Notes: generated from the sequence alone by a model not told the origin. A stretch of DNA of 64,000 nt from Arthrobacter globiformis (GCF_030817195.1 NZ_JAUSYZ010000001.1:3472001-3536000), one strand, 5' to 3'; positions 49,850 through 59,090 are shown, counted from the first letter of the stretch. A program made the numbers and translations.

Positions 49850-50587
49850 TCAGACCCACTCGGCGGAGCGCACCAGGATGCAGCCGGAGTCCGGGCAGAA
49901 CACGATGTCATCCTCGGCGGCGGCCCTGATCTCGGCCAGGTCGCCGGGGCTCAGCTGCATGCCCGACCCTTCCGACGTTCCGTGGAAGAGCCGCGCCGCG
50001 CCCACGCCGCGCCGGGCCAGCGTCTTCTCGTAAACCGCAAGCATTCCGGCGTCCAGCCCTGCGGCGAACTCTGCTCTTTGGCCGCGAACTACGGTCTCCT
50101 CAGCGTTGATCTCCGCCAACTGCTCGTCGAGTTCGGCCCGGATTCCGCCGAACGAGCCCTGGATATCGTCCACGATGCTCTGTTGGGCCGCCTGCCGTTC
50201 GCGCAGGACATCCAGCCGCTCCAGGACCTCCAGCTCGACGTCCTCCAGGTCTGAACGGCGCTTGTTGAGCGAGGCGATGTCCTTCTGCAGGGCGACGAGA
50301 TCCTTGGAGAGACCCGTGCCGCTGTTGAGCCTGGCCTCGTCCCGTTCGATCCGGGTTGCCACCTGCTCCACATCTGCCTCGGCCCGCTTCAGTTCGGCTT
50401 CGGCGTCATGGACGGCGAGTTTCGCGGCGCCCAGTTCCCCGTTGGCAACGCTAAGGGCGGCTTCGAGATCGGTTATCCGCGGATCAGTTTCAAGGCTGCG
50501 GCGGCGGTTCGACAGTGACTTCAGCCGGGCATCCAGGCCCTGGAGCTCGAGCAACTTCAATTGTTCCGCCGGTGCTGCCTTGGCCAC
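49850..50587 (-). CDS. Coiled-coil protein of the C4 zinc-ribbon family, ribbon degenerate
   Basis: 245 residues. Residues 5-180 form a long coiled coil with heptads (LEAALSVANGELGAAKLAVHDAEAELKRAEADVEQ). The C-terminal region LSPGDLAEIRAAAEDDIVFCPDSGCILVR corresponds to the zinc ribbon of the family. The family normally has two CxxC pairs. Here the first pair is absent (GTSEGSGM) and the second reads CPDSGC, so zinc binding is doubtful. It lies downstream of the Nif3-like gene, an association common in actinobacteria. Function unknown. Confidence 0.85.
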   Translation of the reverse strand: MAKAAPAEQLKLLELQGLDARLKSLSNRRRSLETDPRITDLEAALSVANGELGAAKLAVHDAEAELKRAEADVEQVATRIERDEARLNSGTGLSKDLVALQKDIASLNKRRSDLEDVELEVLERLDVLRERQAAQQSIVDDIQGSFGGIRAELDEQLAEINAEETVVRGQRAEFAAGLDAGMLAVYEKTLARRGVGAARLFHGTSEGSGMQLSPGDLAEIRAAAEDDIVFCPDSGCILVRSAEWV

Positions 50588-50649
50588 GTTTTACCTCCGC
50601 TTGATCCCATCCGGCCCTTGGCCGGCACCCCTGTGGGGTCTTCTAGACT

Positions 50650-51564
50650 CTAGTCGCCGCCGGGAGTCAGTATGAAGTCCCACGGATCGCTGTTGGTGGT
50701 GCTGACCTTGATTTCGACGTCGAGGCCCTGGTCCGCGAGCACGTTGCCCAGCGCCTCGGCGGCGGCAGGGAGCCACAGCCATTCGCTGGCAAAGTGCGAG
50801 ACATCGATGAGGTAGGGGCGGCCGTTCACGGCCGCCTCCCTGGCTTCAGAAGCCGGGTGGTGGCGCAGGTCGGCGGTGATGTACAGGTCCGCGTTGCTGG
50901 CCCTGACCTCGTCGAAGAGGGAATCCCCGGCCCCGCCGCACACGGCAACCCGCTGCACCAGCCCGTCCTTGTCCCCGGAGACGCGCACGCCGCCAGCCAC
51001 CGAGGGAAGGATGCCGAAGACCCGCGCGGCGAAATCGCCCAGCGTCATGGACTCGTCGAGGTCCCCTACGCGCCCGATGCCTTCCTCCGGAAGGCCGTCG
51101 GCTGCCGGGGTCAGTGGCGATACGTTCTCCAGCCCCAGGGCGTCGGCAAGGACGTCGGAAACGCCGCCCACCGCTGAGTCTCCGTTGGTGTGGACTGTCA
51201 GCAGTGCCGTGCCGGACTCGATCAGGCGGTGGACCGCGCGGCCCTTGGGTGTGTTGGCGGCAACCGAGGTGACACCCTTGAGCAGCAGCGGGTGATGGGT
51301 GATGAGCAGTTCCGCGCCCCATTCGATGGCCTCGTCAATGACCTCGAGCGTGGGATCCACGGCGAACATGACGCGCGTGACTTCAGCTGACGGATGGCCG
51401 GCCACGAGCCCCACCTCGTCCCATGCCTCTGCAAGGGACTCCGGCCAGAGCTCCTCCACGGCCAGCATGAGTTGCCCCAGCGTTGCAGCGGCGGGTGACT
51501 CGGCGGCGTCGGGAGCTTCTTCCGGTTCCGCTGCAACGTCACTGTTCACAGGTTCCATACTCAT
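50650..51564 (-). CDS. Nif3-like dinuclear metal centre protein
   Basis: 304 residues of the NIF3/YbgI family, toroidal hexamers with two metals per subunit. Ligand motifs are ELLITHHPLLL near residue 86, TVHTNGD, DLYITADLRHH and IDVSHFASEW near residue 255. The molecular function is not settled in the family. The stop is 62 bases before the coiled-coil gene, so the two probably share a transcript. ATGs at 51564 and 51558 are both possible starts. Confidence 0.92.
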   Translation of the reverse strand: MSMEPVNSDVAAEPEEAPDAAESPAAATLGQLMLAVEELWPESLAEAWDEVGLVAGHPSAEVTRVMFAVDPTLEVIDEAIEWGAELLITHHPLLLKGVTSVAANTPKGRAVHRLIESGTALLTVHTNGDSAVGGVSDVLADALGLENVSPLTPAADGLPEEGIGRVGDLDESMTLGDFAARVFGILPSVAGGVRVSGDKDGLVQRVAVCGGAGDSLFDEVRASNADLYITADLRHHPASEAREAAVNGRPYLIDVSHFASEWLWLPAAAEALGNVLADQGLDVEIKVSTTNSDPWDFILTPGGD

Positions 51565-51659
51565 ACTTTTACCCTACAGTCGGCTCTGGCCTCTGACCGG
51601 CATATGACCCTAGGGTGGGCTGGGGGAATCATTGGCGCGTGCGAACCATTGAAGAGGAC

Positions 51660-52184
51660 ATGAAAACTTTTGTGCTTGGCGGGGGTTGCTTCTGGTGCCT
51701 GGACGCCGTCTACCAGAAAACAATGGGCGTCTCGTCGGTGGTTTCGGGATACACCGGCGGCCATGAACGCCACCCGGACTACTATTCCGTCTGTTCCGGC
51801 ACCACCGGGCACGCTGAGGTGGTTGCTGTGACCTTCGATGAGGATGTCATCCCGGCCGAGGTCATCCTGGACATGTTCTTCGCCCTGCACGACCCCACCA
51901 CGCTCAACCGCCAGGGGTACGACGTCGGAACGCAGTACCGCTCGTCAATGTTCTATGAGACCACCGAGGAGAAGATCCTCTTCGAGGAGGCGATCGAACG
52001 GAACCAGGCCCTGTGGTCCCGGCCGATTGTGACAGAGGTCAGCCGGCTCCCTGTGTTCTATCCGGCGGAGAACATTCACCAGAACTACTACGCCAAGTTC
52101 CCGGAGCAGGGGTATTGCCAGGTCATTATTAACCCGAAGCTGGCCAAGGCACGGAAATATTACTCTGCATGGCTTAATGCTTAG
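51660..52184 (+). CDS. msrA: Peptide methionine-S-sulfoxide reductase
   Basis: 174 residues. The GGGCFWC motif near residue 8 has the catalytic Cys. GYTGG, HAEVV and DPTTLNRQGYDVGTQYRS are typical. A further Cys in GYCQVII could act as resolving residue. It repairs oxidised methionine. I start at ATG 51660 (MKTFVLGG), the family start; the earlier in-frame start adds non-conserved residues. It diverges from the Nif3 gene. Confidence 0.95.
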   Translation: MKTFVLGGGCFWCLDAVYQKTMGVSSVVSGYTGGHERHPDYYSVCSGTTGHAEVVAVTFDEDVIPAEVILDMFFALHDPTTLNRQGYDVGTQYRSSMFYETTEEKILFEEAIERNQALWSRPIVTEVSRLPVFYPAENIHQNYYAKFPEQGYCQVIINPKLAKARKYYSAWLNA

Positions 52185-52251
52185 CAGGGGCGCTGACCCC
52201 ATCGTTAGGCTGACCAAAGTATTCCCTCCTGAGAGATAGGCGCAAGTACAC

Positions 52252-53187
52252 ATGGCACGGATCTACGACGATGTAACACAGCTGGTGGGCGGCACCCCGC
52301 TGGTCAAGCTCAACCGCCTGACGGAAGGCCTGGACGCCACCGTTGCGGTCAAGCTTGAGTTCTACAACCCGGCCAACAGCGTCAAGGACCGTATCGGCGT
52401 CGCCATCATCGACGCAGCGGAGAAGTCCGGCGCGCTGAAGCCCGGCGGAACCATCGTCGAAGGCACCTCCGGCAACACGGGCATCGCCCTGGCCATGGTG
52501 GGCGCAGCCCGCGGCTACAAGGTCATCCTGACCATGCCGGAAACCATGTCCACCGAGCGCCGCGTCATGCTCCGCGCCTTCGGTGCCGAGATCGTGCTGA
52601 CCCCGGGCTCCGAGGGCATGCGCGGTGCCGTGGAAAAGGCCCAGGAAATCGTGGCCAACACCGAGAACTCCATCTGGGCACAGCAGTTCGCCAACGAAGC
52701 CAACCCGGAGATCCACCGCAAGACCACCGCTGAGGAGGTCTGGGCCGACACCGACGGCAAGGTTGACATCTTTGTCTCCGGCATCGGCACCGGCGGCACC
52801 ATCACGGGCGTCGGCCAGGTCCTGAAGGAACGCAACCCGGACGTCCAGATCGTTGCCGTGGAACCCAAGGACTCCCCCATCCTCAACGGTGGAGCACCCG
52901 GCCCGCACAAGATCCAGGGCCTTGGCGCCAACTTCATCCCGGAACTCCTGGACACCAATGTCTACGACGAGGTCCTGGACGCCACCCTGGAGGACTCCGT
53001 GGCCGTCGCCCGCGAGCTCGGCGTCAAGGAAGGCATCCTGGGCGGCATCTCCTCCGGCGCCATCGTTTGGGGCGCCCTGGAACTGGCGAAGCGCCCGGAG
53101 AACGCCGGCAAGCTGATCGTCGCCGTGGTCTGCGACTTCGGCGAGCGTTACATCTCCACGGTGCTCTATGACGACATCCGCGGCTAG
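52252..53187 (+). CDS. cysK: Cysteine synthase A (O-acetylserine sulfhydrylase)
   Basis: 311 residues, a PLP enzyme making cysteine from O-acetylserine and sulfide. The PLP lysine is in NPANSVKDRIG, the substrate loop is GTSGNTGIALA, and the phosphate-binding GIGTGGTITGVG and the end GILGGISSGA are visible. No strong ribosome binding site precedes the ATG (GAGAGATAGGCG at some distance). It is followed 41 bases later by the serine acetyltransferase gene, forming a two-gene cysteine operon. Confidence 0.97.
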   Translation: MARIYDDVTQLVGGTPLVKLNRLTEGLDATVAVKLEFYNPANSVKDRIGVAIIDAAEKSGALKPGGTIVEGTSGNTGIALAMVGAARGYKVILTMPETMSTERRVMLRAFGAEIVLTPGSEGMRGAVEKAQEIVANTENSIWAQQFANEANPEIHRKTTAEEVWADTDGKVDIFVSGIGTGGTITGVGQVLKERNPDVQIVAVEPKDSPILNGGAPGPHKIQGLGANFIPELLDTNVYDEVLDATLEDSVAVARELGVKEGILGGISSGAIVWGALELAKRPENAGKLIVAVVCDFGERYISTVLYDDIRG

Positions 53188-53228
53188 ACCTTAGCCAGCT
53201 GCTTTCCGTTTCCTGTAGAAAGATCTTT

Positions 53229-53813
53229 GTGGGTTTCTTCGCAAGACTTAAGGAAGACCTCGATGCCGCCCGGTCCCACGACCCGGCGGCTCGAGGTTCT
53301 TTTGAGAACTTTTTCGCGTACTCAGGGCTGCACGCCATCTGGGCGCACCGCCTGACGCACAAGCTGTGGCAGAACCCGTCCACGCGGTTTCCGGCACGGC
53401 TCATCTCGCAGCTCACGCGGTTCCTGACCGGCATCGAGATCCATCCCGGCGCCACCATCGGACGCCGCTTTTTCATCGACCACGGCATGGGTGTGGTCAT
53501 CGGCGAGACGGCCGAGATCGGTGAGGACGTCATGATTTACCATGGCGTCACGCTCGGCGGCCGTTCCCTCGCGAAGGTCAAGCGCCACCCCACCATCGGG
53601 GACCGGGTGACGATCGGCGCCGGCGCCAAAATCCTGGGGCCGATCATCATCGGCAACGACAGCGCCGTGGGGGCGAACGCCGTCGTCGTTAAGGACGCAC
53701 CGCCGGAGTCCATCGTCACGGGCATCCCGGCGAGCTGGCGGCACCGCGACGCACAGCGGGAGACCAAGCCCGCCGTGGACCCGGCAGAGTATTACATCGA
53801 ATACCGGATCTAG
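53229..53813 (+). CDS. cysE: Serine O-acetyltransferase
   Basis: 194 residues, the short EpsC type. The left-handed beta helix carries hexapeptide repeats from about residue 70 (IHPGATIGRRFFIDHGMGVVIGE). The catalytic histidine is in GVTLGG and HPTIGD. It makes O-acetylserine for cysK. The start is GTG at 53229. The stop overlaps the stop of the convergent SDR gene within CTAG. Confidence 0.96.
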   Translation: MGFFARLKEDLDAARSHDPAARGSFENFFAYSGLHAIWAHRLTHKLWQNPSTRFPARLISQLTRFLTGIEIHPGATIGRRFFIDHGMGVVIGETAEIGEDVMIYHGVTLGGRSLAKVKRHPTIGDRVTIGAGAKILGPIIIGNDSAVGANAVVVKDAPPESIVTGIPASWRHRDAQRETKPAVDPAEYYIEYRI

Positions 53814-54643
53814 CGGGCAAACCGCTTGTAGATCGTCCACAGCACAACGTCGAACATGGTGTCGGGCAGGAGCCTGCGCAAAGTCAGGATTGCGCGGGCA
53901 CCCTTGCCGGCCGGGTAGCGGGTTTTCGGCCGCGGCGCCGTTGCGGCATGAACAATGGCATCGGCAATGACGCCCGGATGCGTCGCCATGCTTGAACTTG
54001 AAGTGGAAGCCAGCGCACCGGCGACGATTTTCGCCTGGTCCCCGTACGGTCCGTGCCCGGAGGTTGCCAGCAGGCTCTCGCCCGAGATGCCGCCCCATTC
54101 CGTCTGTGTACCCGCCGGTTCGATGATCGACACCGTGATGCCGTGCGGCTTGAGCTCCAGCCGCAGCGAATCGCTGAGACCTTCCACGGCGAACTTCGTG
54201 GCGTGGTACCAGGCACCGAGGGGCTCGTACATCTTGCCGCCGATGGAGGACACGTTGATGATCCTCCCCTGCGCTGCGGCACGCATGGCGGGAAGCACCA
54301 GCTGGGTCATGCGTGCCAGGCCGAAGACATTGACTTCAAACTGCCGCCTGCCCTCGGCCAACTCCACTTCTTCAAGCGATCCGTAGGAGCCGTAGCCTGC
54401 ATTGTTGACCAGGACGTCAATCCTGCCGTGGGCTTCGAGGATGGCCGCGACAGCTCCTGCCATGGACGCCTCGTCCGTCACGTCCAGGGCCAGAACATTG
54501 ACTCCGCCGGCCTTCAGCGGTTCCATCTTTTCGACCCGCCGCGCCCCGGCGTACACGGTGAACCCGTGTTCGCTGAGCTTCCGGGCGGCTTCGAAGCCGA
54601 TGCCGGTGGACGCACCGGTGACAAACGCAATTGGCTGGGACAT
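53810..54643 (-). CDS. SDR family oxidoreductase
   Basis: 277 residues. TGASTGIGFEAARKL binds the cofactor, NNAG is followed by YHATK as the catalytic pair, and the C-terminal extension of about 40 residues (KTRYPAGKGARAILTLRRLLP) is typical of the subgroup often annotated as oxidoreductase/ketoreductase. The substrate is unknown. ATG 54643 has AAGGAG at spacing 8. Transcribed alone. Confidence 0.9.
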   Translation of the reverse strand: MSQPIAFVTGASTGIGFEAARKLSEHGFTVYAGARRVEKMEPLKAGGVNVLALDVTDEASMAGAVAAILEAHGRIDVLVNNAGYGSYGSLEEVELAEGRRQFEVNVFGLARMTQLVLPAMRAAAQGRIINVSSIGGKMYEPLGAWYHATKFAVEGLSDSLRLELKPHGITVSIIEPAGTQTEWGGISGESLLATSGHGPYGDQAKIVAGALASTSSSSMATHPGVIADAIVHAATAPRPKTRYPAGKGARAILTLRRLLPDTMFDVVLWTIYKRFAR

Positions 54644-54707
54644 GTGCTGCACTCCTTGGACACGGCAACGACGGACAGCTGGCACGCAAGGTCGCTTCCG
54701 TTAAACG

Positions 54708-54754
54708 GCAACGGCCGGCGCTCCCCAGACTAGCGGGGAAGCGCAGGCCGTTGC
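54708..54754 (-). terminator. gnd terminator
   Basis: A long hairpin (GCAACGGCC...GGCCGTTGC with inner GCGCTCCCC/GGGGAAGCGC) 21 bases past the gnd stop. Confidence 0.75.
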
Positions 54755-54775
54755 TGCGTTACATCGCGGGTGTGG

Positions 54776-56212
54776 CTAGTGGGTGTCCACTGCCTCGATT
54801 TCGGACTTGTCCTCGCCCCAGAGGGTGTGGAACGTGCCCTCGGCGTCAACGCGGCCGTAGGTGTGCGCACCGAAGAGGTCGCGCTGGCCCTGGATCAGGG
54901 CAGCGGCGACGCGCTTGCGGCGCAGGCCGTCGTAGTACGCCAGGGAGGAGGAGAACACCGGTACCGGGATGCCCAGCTGCACGGCGGTGGCCACAACGCG
55001 GCGCCAGGCCGGAAGGGCGTCGGCGATGGCCTTGGTGAAGGCCGGGGCGAACAGCAGGTTGGCGGGCTTCTCGTCGGCAGCGTAGGCCTTGGTGATGTCC
55101 TTGAGCAGTTCGGCGCGGATGATGCAGCCGGCGCGCCACAGCGAGGCAATCTCGTCCAGCTTCAGGTCCCAGTTGTATTCCTTGGCTGCCGAAGTCAGCA
55201 TGTCCAGGCCCTGGGCGTAGGAAACGAGCTTGGAGGCGTAGAGCGCCTGGCGGACGTCCTCAACGAAGGTCTCGGGGATTTCGACGGCGGCTTCCTCGCC
55301 GGCGAGCAGCTCCTGGCCCAGCTTGCGCTGGTCGGCCTGGGAGGACAGCGCACGGGCGAAGACGGACTCGGCGATGCCGGAAACCGGCGAGCCAAGCTCC
55401 AGTGCCGAGATGACCGTCCAGCGTCCCGTTCCCTTCTGGCCCGCTGCGTCCACGACGACGTCGACGAACGGCTTGCCGGTCTTGGCGTCAACGTGGCCCA
55501 GGACCTCGGCGGAGATTTCGATCAGGAAGGAGGACAGCTCGCCCTTGTTCCACTCGGTGAAGATCTTGGACTGCTCTGCCGGCTCGATACCGGCACCGGA
55601 GCGCAGCAGGTCGAAGGCTTCGCCGATGACCTGCATGTCGGCGTATTCGATGCCGTTGTGGACCATCTTGACGAAGTGGCCTGCGCCGTCGGTGCCGACC
55701 CATGCGCAGCAGGGCTCGCCGTCGACCTTCGCGGAGATCTTTTCGAGCAGCGGGCCGAGGGCTTCGTAGGATTCCTTGGAGCCGCCGGGCATGATGGAGG
55801 GGCCGTTGAGGGCGCCCTCTTCGCCGCCGGAGACACCGACGCCCACGAAGTGCAGGTCCTTCTTGGCCAGCGCGGCTTCGCGGCGGCGGGTGTCCTCGTA
55901 GTGCGAGTTGCCGGCGTCGATGATGATGTCGCCGGCCTCCAGCAGCGGTTCGAGCTGCTCGATCACGGAGTCAACCGGCTTGCCGGCCTTGACCATGATC
56001 AGGACGCGGCGCGGCTTTTCGAGGGAGTTGACCAGTTCCTCAAGGGACTCGGTCCTGACGAAGTCACCCTCGTGGCCGTGCTTTTCGAGCAGGGCGTCGG
56101 TTTTGCCGACCGAGCGGTTGTGCAAGGCAACCGTGAAGCCGTTCCGGGCAAGGTTGCGGGCCAGGTTGGCGCCCATCACCGCAAGGCCGGTGACACCGAT
56201 GTGTGCTGACAT
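54776..56212 (-). CDS. gnd: 6-Phosphogluconate dehydrogenase (decarboxylating)
   Basis: 478 residues. GLAVMGANLARNLARNGFTVALHNRS binds the cofactor, with Asn-Arg-Ser indicating NADP. SGGEEGALNGPSIMPGG and KMVHNGIEYADMQVI are the substrate motifs. It makes ribulose 5-phosphate and NADPH. The ATG at 56212 has GGGAG upstream. It diverges from a FadR/GntR regulator with a possible operator between them. Confidence 0.96.
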   Translation of the reverse strand: MSAHIGVTGLAVMGANLARNLARNGFTVALHNRSVGKTDALLEKHGHEGDFVRTESLEELVNSLEKPRRVLIMVKAGKPVDSVIEQLEPLLEAGDIIIDAGNSHYEDTRRREAALAKKDLHFVGVGVSGGEEGALNGPSIMPGGSKESYEALGPLLEKISAKVDGEPCCAWVGTDGAGHFVKMVHNGIEYADMQVIGEAFDLLRSGAGIEPAEQSKIFTEWNKGELSSFLIEISAEVLGHVDAKTGKPFVDVVVDAAGQKGTGRWTVISALELGSPVSGIAESVFARALSSQADQRKLGQELLAGEEAAVEIPETFVEDVRQALYASKLVSYAQGLDMLTSAAKEYNWDLKLDEIASLWRAGCIIRAELLKDITKAYAADEKPANLLFAPAFTKAIADALPAWRRVVATAVQLGIPVPVFSSSLAYYDGLRRKRVAAALIQGQRDLFGAHTYGRVDAEGTFHTLWGEDKSEIEAVDTH

Positions 56213-56292
56213 CAAAAACTCCCATTCACTGTGTGCAACGTGTGTGCGTCGGGTCCCGCATGTCCTGCGGGGCACCCTTCAGAAAAGTAGAT

Positions 56293-56317
56293 TGTGAATA
56301 AAGCATATATATTCGCA
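56293..56317. promoter_or_regulatory. Possible operator between gnd and the GntR-type regulator
   Basis: An AT-rich palindrome TGTGAATA / TATTCGCA with a 9-base centre stands out in GC-rich surroundings, between divergent gnd and the FadR/GntR gene. Its role is inference from position and symmetry. Confidence 0.45.
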
Positions 56318-56454
56318 GTCGACGGCGAAAGCGGGTGACCACTCCTTGGACGCAAACTGCGCCATGAAGAGTCTATGGGGCGTTCCTGCGGCGCCGTCCA
56401 GACTGCCGTGGTTGCTGGGCACCAAAGCCTCCCCGCCCGATTATGCTTACCTCT

Positions 56455-57195
56455 ATGTCAACCAGCCTCCACCACCGTGCCGTCGAGCACCTGGGTACCA
56501 GAATTGTCGACGGCAGCCTCCCGCCAGGGCATGTGATGCTGGCGGAGCAGCTGGAGGACGAACTGCAGGTATCCCGGTCTGTGATCCGGGAGGCTGTCCG
56601 TGTGCTGCAGTCGCTTGGCCTGGTGGAGACCACCAAGCGCGTCGGCATCAAGGTCCTGCCGGCGCACCGCTGGAATCCGTTCGATCCGCTCGTGATTCGG
56701 TGGCGGCTGGCCGGGGAAGGGCGCGGCGCCCAGCTGCGTTCCCTGGCGGAACTCCGCTCCGCGGTCGAGCCCGTGGCCGCCGAACTCGCGGCGGTCAACG
56801 CACCGCAGGAACTTCGGCAGGAGCTGCTTGACGTGGCTTTGGCGATGCGCGAGGCCGGCAAGGCCGGCGACGTGCCGCGCTTCCTGGAGCTGGACATCCA
56901 GTTTCATTCCCTGCTGCTCAGCGGTTCCGGCAATGAGATGTTTGCCAACCTCGTGGGCCAGGTGGCCGAAACCCTGACCGGCCGCACCGTGCACGGCCTC
57001 ATGCCCGACCGCCCCCGGGACCTCACGCTGCAGTGGCACCTCGATGTGGCTGAAGCCATCTTTGGTGGCCACGCTTCGGAGGCCCGGGAGGCATCGAGCA
57101 GGATCATGCGCCGCACCATCTCGGAGATGGAGCCCGTCTGGGTGGAGCAGCCGAGGGTTTTCGTTCCGCTGCAGCGGCGGACGCAGTCCGCCTAA
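56455..57195 (+). CDS. FadR/GntR family transcriptional regulator
   Basis: 246 residues. The N-terminal winged helix (VEHLGTRIVDGSLPPGHVMLAEQLEDELQVSRSVIREAVRVLQSLGLVE) and a C-terminal all-helical FCD ligand domain with metal-binding His/Asp positions (DIQFHSLLL, WHLDVAEAI) are visible. The position between gnd and an idonate/gluconate operon suggests a gluconate or related acid as ligand. The ATG at 56455 is used; one at 56443 is possible. Confidence 0.9.
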   Translation: MSTSLHHRAVEHLGTRIVDGSLPPGHVMLAEQLEDELQVSRSVIREAVRVLQSLGLVETTKRVGIKVLPAHRWNPFDPLVIRWRLAGEGRGAQLRSLAELRSAVEPVAAELAAVNAPQELRQELLDVALAMREAGKAGDVPRFLELDIQFHSLLLSGSGNEMFANLVGQVAETLTGRTVHGLMPDRPRDLTLQWHLDVAEAIFGGHASEAREASSRIMRRTISEMEPVWVEQPRVFVPLQRRTQSA

Positions 57196-57201
57196 CTCTG
57201 G

Positions 57202-58320
57202 CTAGCCGGTGAAGTTGAGGAGGACTTTGCCGGATTGGGCGGAGTTGCGGGCGATGTCGAAGGCTTCGAGGGCGTTGGTGACGGGGTAGTCGTGGGTGAT
57301 GACCGGGCCGATGTGCAGGGTGCCGTCGGTCAGGGCGGTGATGACCTCGTCGATTTCGTCGTTGAACCGGAACGAGCCTTTGAGGTCCAGTTCCCGGGTG
57401 ATGGCCAGGGAGATCAGGACCGGCTGGGCTCCGGTGGGCAGCAGCCCGACCATGACCACGGTCCCGCCCCGGGCCGCGCCCTGGATCGCGGAGGCCAGGC
57501 CGTGGTGGTTCCCGGAGGACTCGATCACGACGTCGGCCTGGACCGCGGCGATCGCCTCCGCGTCGGCCGCGTGCAGGACCTCGTCCGCGCCCACCGCCGC
57601 AGCGATCTCCAAGGGTTTGGCGTGCATGTCCACCGCGACGATCCGGGCAGCACCGGCGCGTTTGAGGACCGCGACCGCCAACGCCCCGATCGGACCGGAC
57701 CCGATGACCAGGGCGGTTTTGCCCGCCACGTCCCCGGCCCGGGACACCGCATGCCAGGCCACACTGGCCGGTTCGATCAGCGCCGCCGTCCGCAAGTCCA
57801 GGGTTTCGGGCAGGGCACGGAGCATCCGAGTGGGGAGGTTCACGTACCGGCTGAACGCCCCGTCCGTGTGCGGGAACCTCGCCGCGGAGCCCAGGTACGT
57901 GCACCCCGGGGACAGGTTCGGCCGCCCCGCCGGATACCGCGGCGCGTCAGGACCCGCACCCGGGCCCGGAGTGGCCGGATGCACCGCCACCGGCGTCCCC
58001 GCTCCCGGGCCGGTCCCGTCCCCCGCGGCCCGGACCACCCGCCCGGAAATCTCATGCCCCAGCACCAGCGGCGCCTTCAGGATCGACTCGCCCGCCGCGC
58101 CGTGCAGCCAGTAATGCAGGTCCGACCCGCAAATCCCCCCATACAGCACCTCCACCACGGCCTCGTCCGGCGCCGGCACCTTCAGCGGGATCTCCTCGAT
58201 CCGCAGATCCCCCTTGCCGTGCGCCACGACCGCCGGACCCGAAACCGGCAAAGCGGTTTGCGCCGCCGTCGACGATGCTGCTGTTGTTGCTCCTGCTGTT
58301 GTTGTTTCTGCGTGTGTCAT
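57202..58320 (-). CDS. L-idonate 5-dehydrogenase-like zinc alcohol dehydrogenase
   Basis: 372 residues of the medium-chain dehydrogenase family. The catalytic zinc ligands Cys in YGGICGSDLHY and His-Glu in GHEISG are present, and GSGPIGALAVAVLKRAGA binds the cofactor. The structural-zinc loop, usually four cysteines before AGRPNLC, reads PGPGAGPDAPRYPAGRPNLSPGC and has only one. The first 27 residues are Thr/Ala-rich. The ATG overlaps the stop of the preceding SDR gene. It probably oxidises L-idonate to 5-ketogluconate or runs the reverse. Codon use is atypical. Confidence 0.88.
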   Translation of the reverse strand: MTHAETTTAGATTAASSTAAQTALPVSGPAVVAHGKGDLRIEEIPLKVPAPDEAVVEVLYGGICGSDLHYWLHGAAGESILKAPLVLGHEISGRVVRAAGDGTGPGAGTPVAVHPATPGPGAGPDAPRYPAGRPNLSPGCTYLGSAARFPHTDGAFSRYVNLPTRMLRALPETLDLRTAALIEPASVAWHAVSRAGDVAGKTALVIGSGPIGALAVAVLKRAGAARIVAVDMHAKPLEIAAAVGADEVLHAADAEAIAAVQADVVIESSGNHHGLASAIQGAARGGTVVMVGLLPTGAQPVLISLAITRELDLKGSFRFNDEIDEVITALTDGTLHIGPVITHDYPVTNALEAFDIARNSAQSGKVLLNFTG

Positions 58321-59090
58321 CAGACCACCACCGTCATTCCGCCGTCGATAAAGATCGTCTGCCCGTTCACGAAATCCGACCCGGACGAGGCCAGCCACAC
58401 CGCCGGACCCGCCAAATCCTGCACCGTGCCCCACCGCGCCGCCGGGGTCCGGCCCAGGATCCAGGCACTGAACTGCTCATCATCCACCAGGTTCTGCGTC
58501 ATCTCGGTATGGATGTACCCCGGCGCGATCCCGTTGATCTGCAGCCCCGACCCCGCCCACTCCGCGGTCATCGCCCGGGTCAGGTTCCGCAACCCGCCCT
58601 TCGCCGCAACATACGGCGCGATCGTGGGCCGGGCCAGGTCCGTCTGCACCGAACAGATGTTAATGATCTTCCCCCTGCCCCGCGGAATCATGTGCCGCGC
58701 CGCTTCCCGGCCCACCAGGAACGCGCTGGTCAGATCCGTGGAAATCACCCGCTCCCAGTCCTTCACATCCAACTCCAGCATCGGCACCCGGTGCTGGATC
58801 CCGGCATTGTTCACCAGCACCTCCAACGGACCCACATGCTCCTCCACCCACGCCACACCCGCCGCGGCCGCCGCATCGTCCGTGACATCAAACGCCACAC
58901 TGTGCACCCGCCCCGGCGCGTACCCGGCCGCCATCACCGCCTCCGCAGCCTTCAACCGCTCAGCATTCACACCATTCAGCACCACCGTCGCACCCGCATC
59001 AGCCAACGCCCGCGCCAACGCATTACCAATCCCCCGACTCGAACCAGTCACCAACGCAACCCGCCCGGTCAAATCAAAAAGTGACGTCAT
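58320..59090 (-). CDS. SDR oxidoreductase, gluconate 5-dehydrogenase-like
   Basis: 256 residues. TGSSRGIGNALARALADAGA binds the cofactor, NNAGIQHR and the YVAAK pair form the active site, and NICSVQTDLARPTI is like gluconate 5-dehydrogenases. With the idonate dehydrogenase it would convert between idonate, 5-ketogluconate and gluconate. It overlaps both neighbours by the ATGA arrangement. Codons ending in G or T (TTG, GTG, GCG, GGT, CAT, GAT) are unusually common compared with adjacent genes. Confidence 0.9.
   Translation of the reverse strand: MTSLFDLTGRVALVTGSSRGIGNALARALADAGATVVLNGVNAERLKAAEAVMAAGYAPGRVHSVAFDVTDDAAAAAGVAWVEEHVGPLEVLVNNAGIQHRVPMLELDVKDWERVISTDLTSAFLVGREAARHMIPRGRGKIINICSVQTDLARPTIAPYVAAKGGLRNLTRAMTAEWAGSGLQINGIAPGYIHTEMTQNLVDDEQFSAWILGRTPAARWGTVQDLAGPAVWLASSGSDFVNGQTIFIDGGMTVVV

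Noticed and set aside
58270..58320. Trinucleotide-like repeat (GTTGTTGCTCCTGCTGTTG)
   Set aside because: It encodes the Thr/Ala-rich N-terminus of the idonate dehydrogenase and is simple low-complexity coding sequence, not a regulatory repeat.
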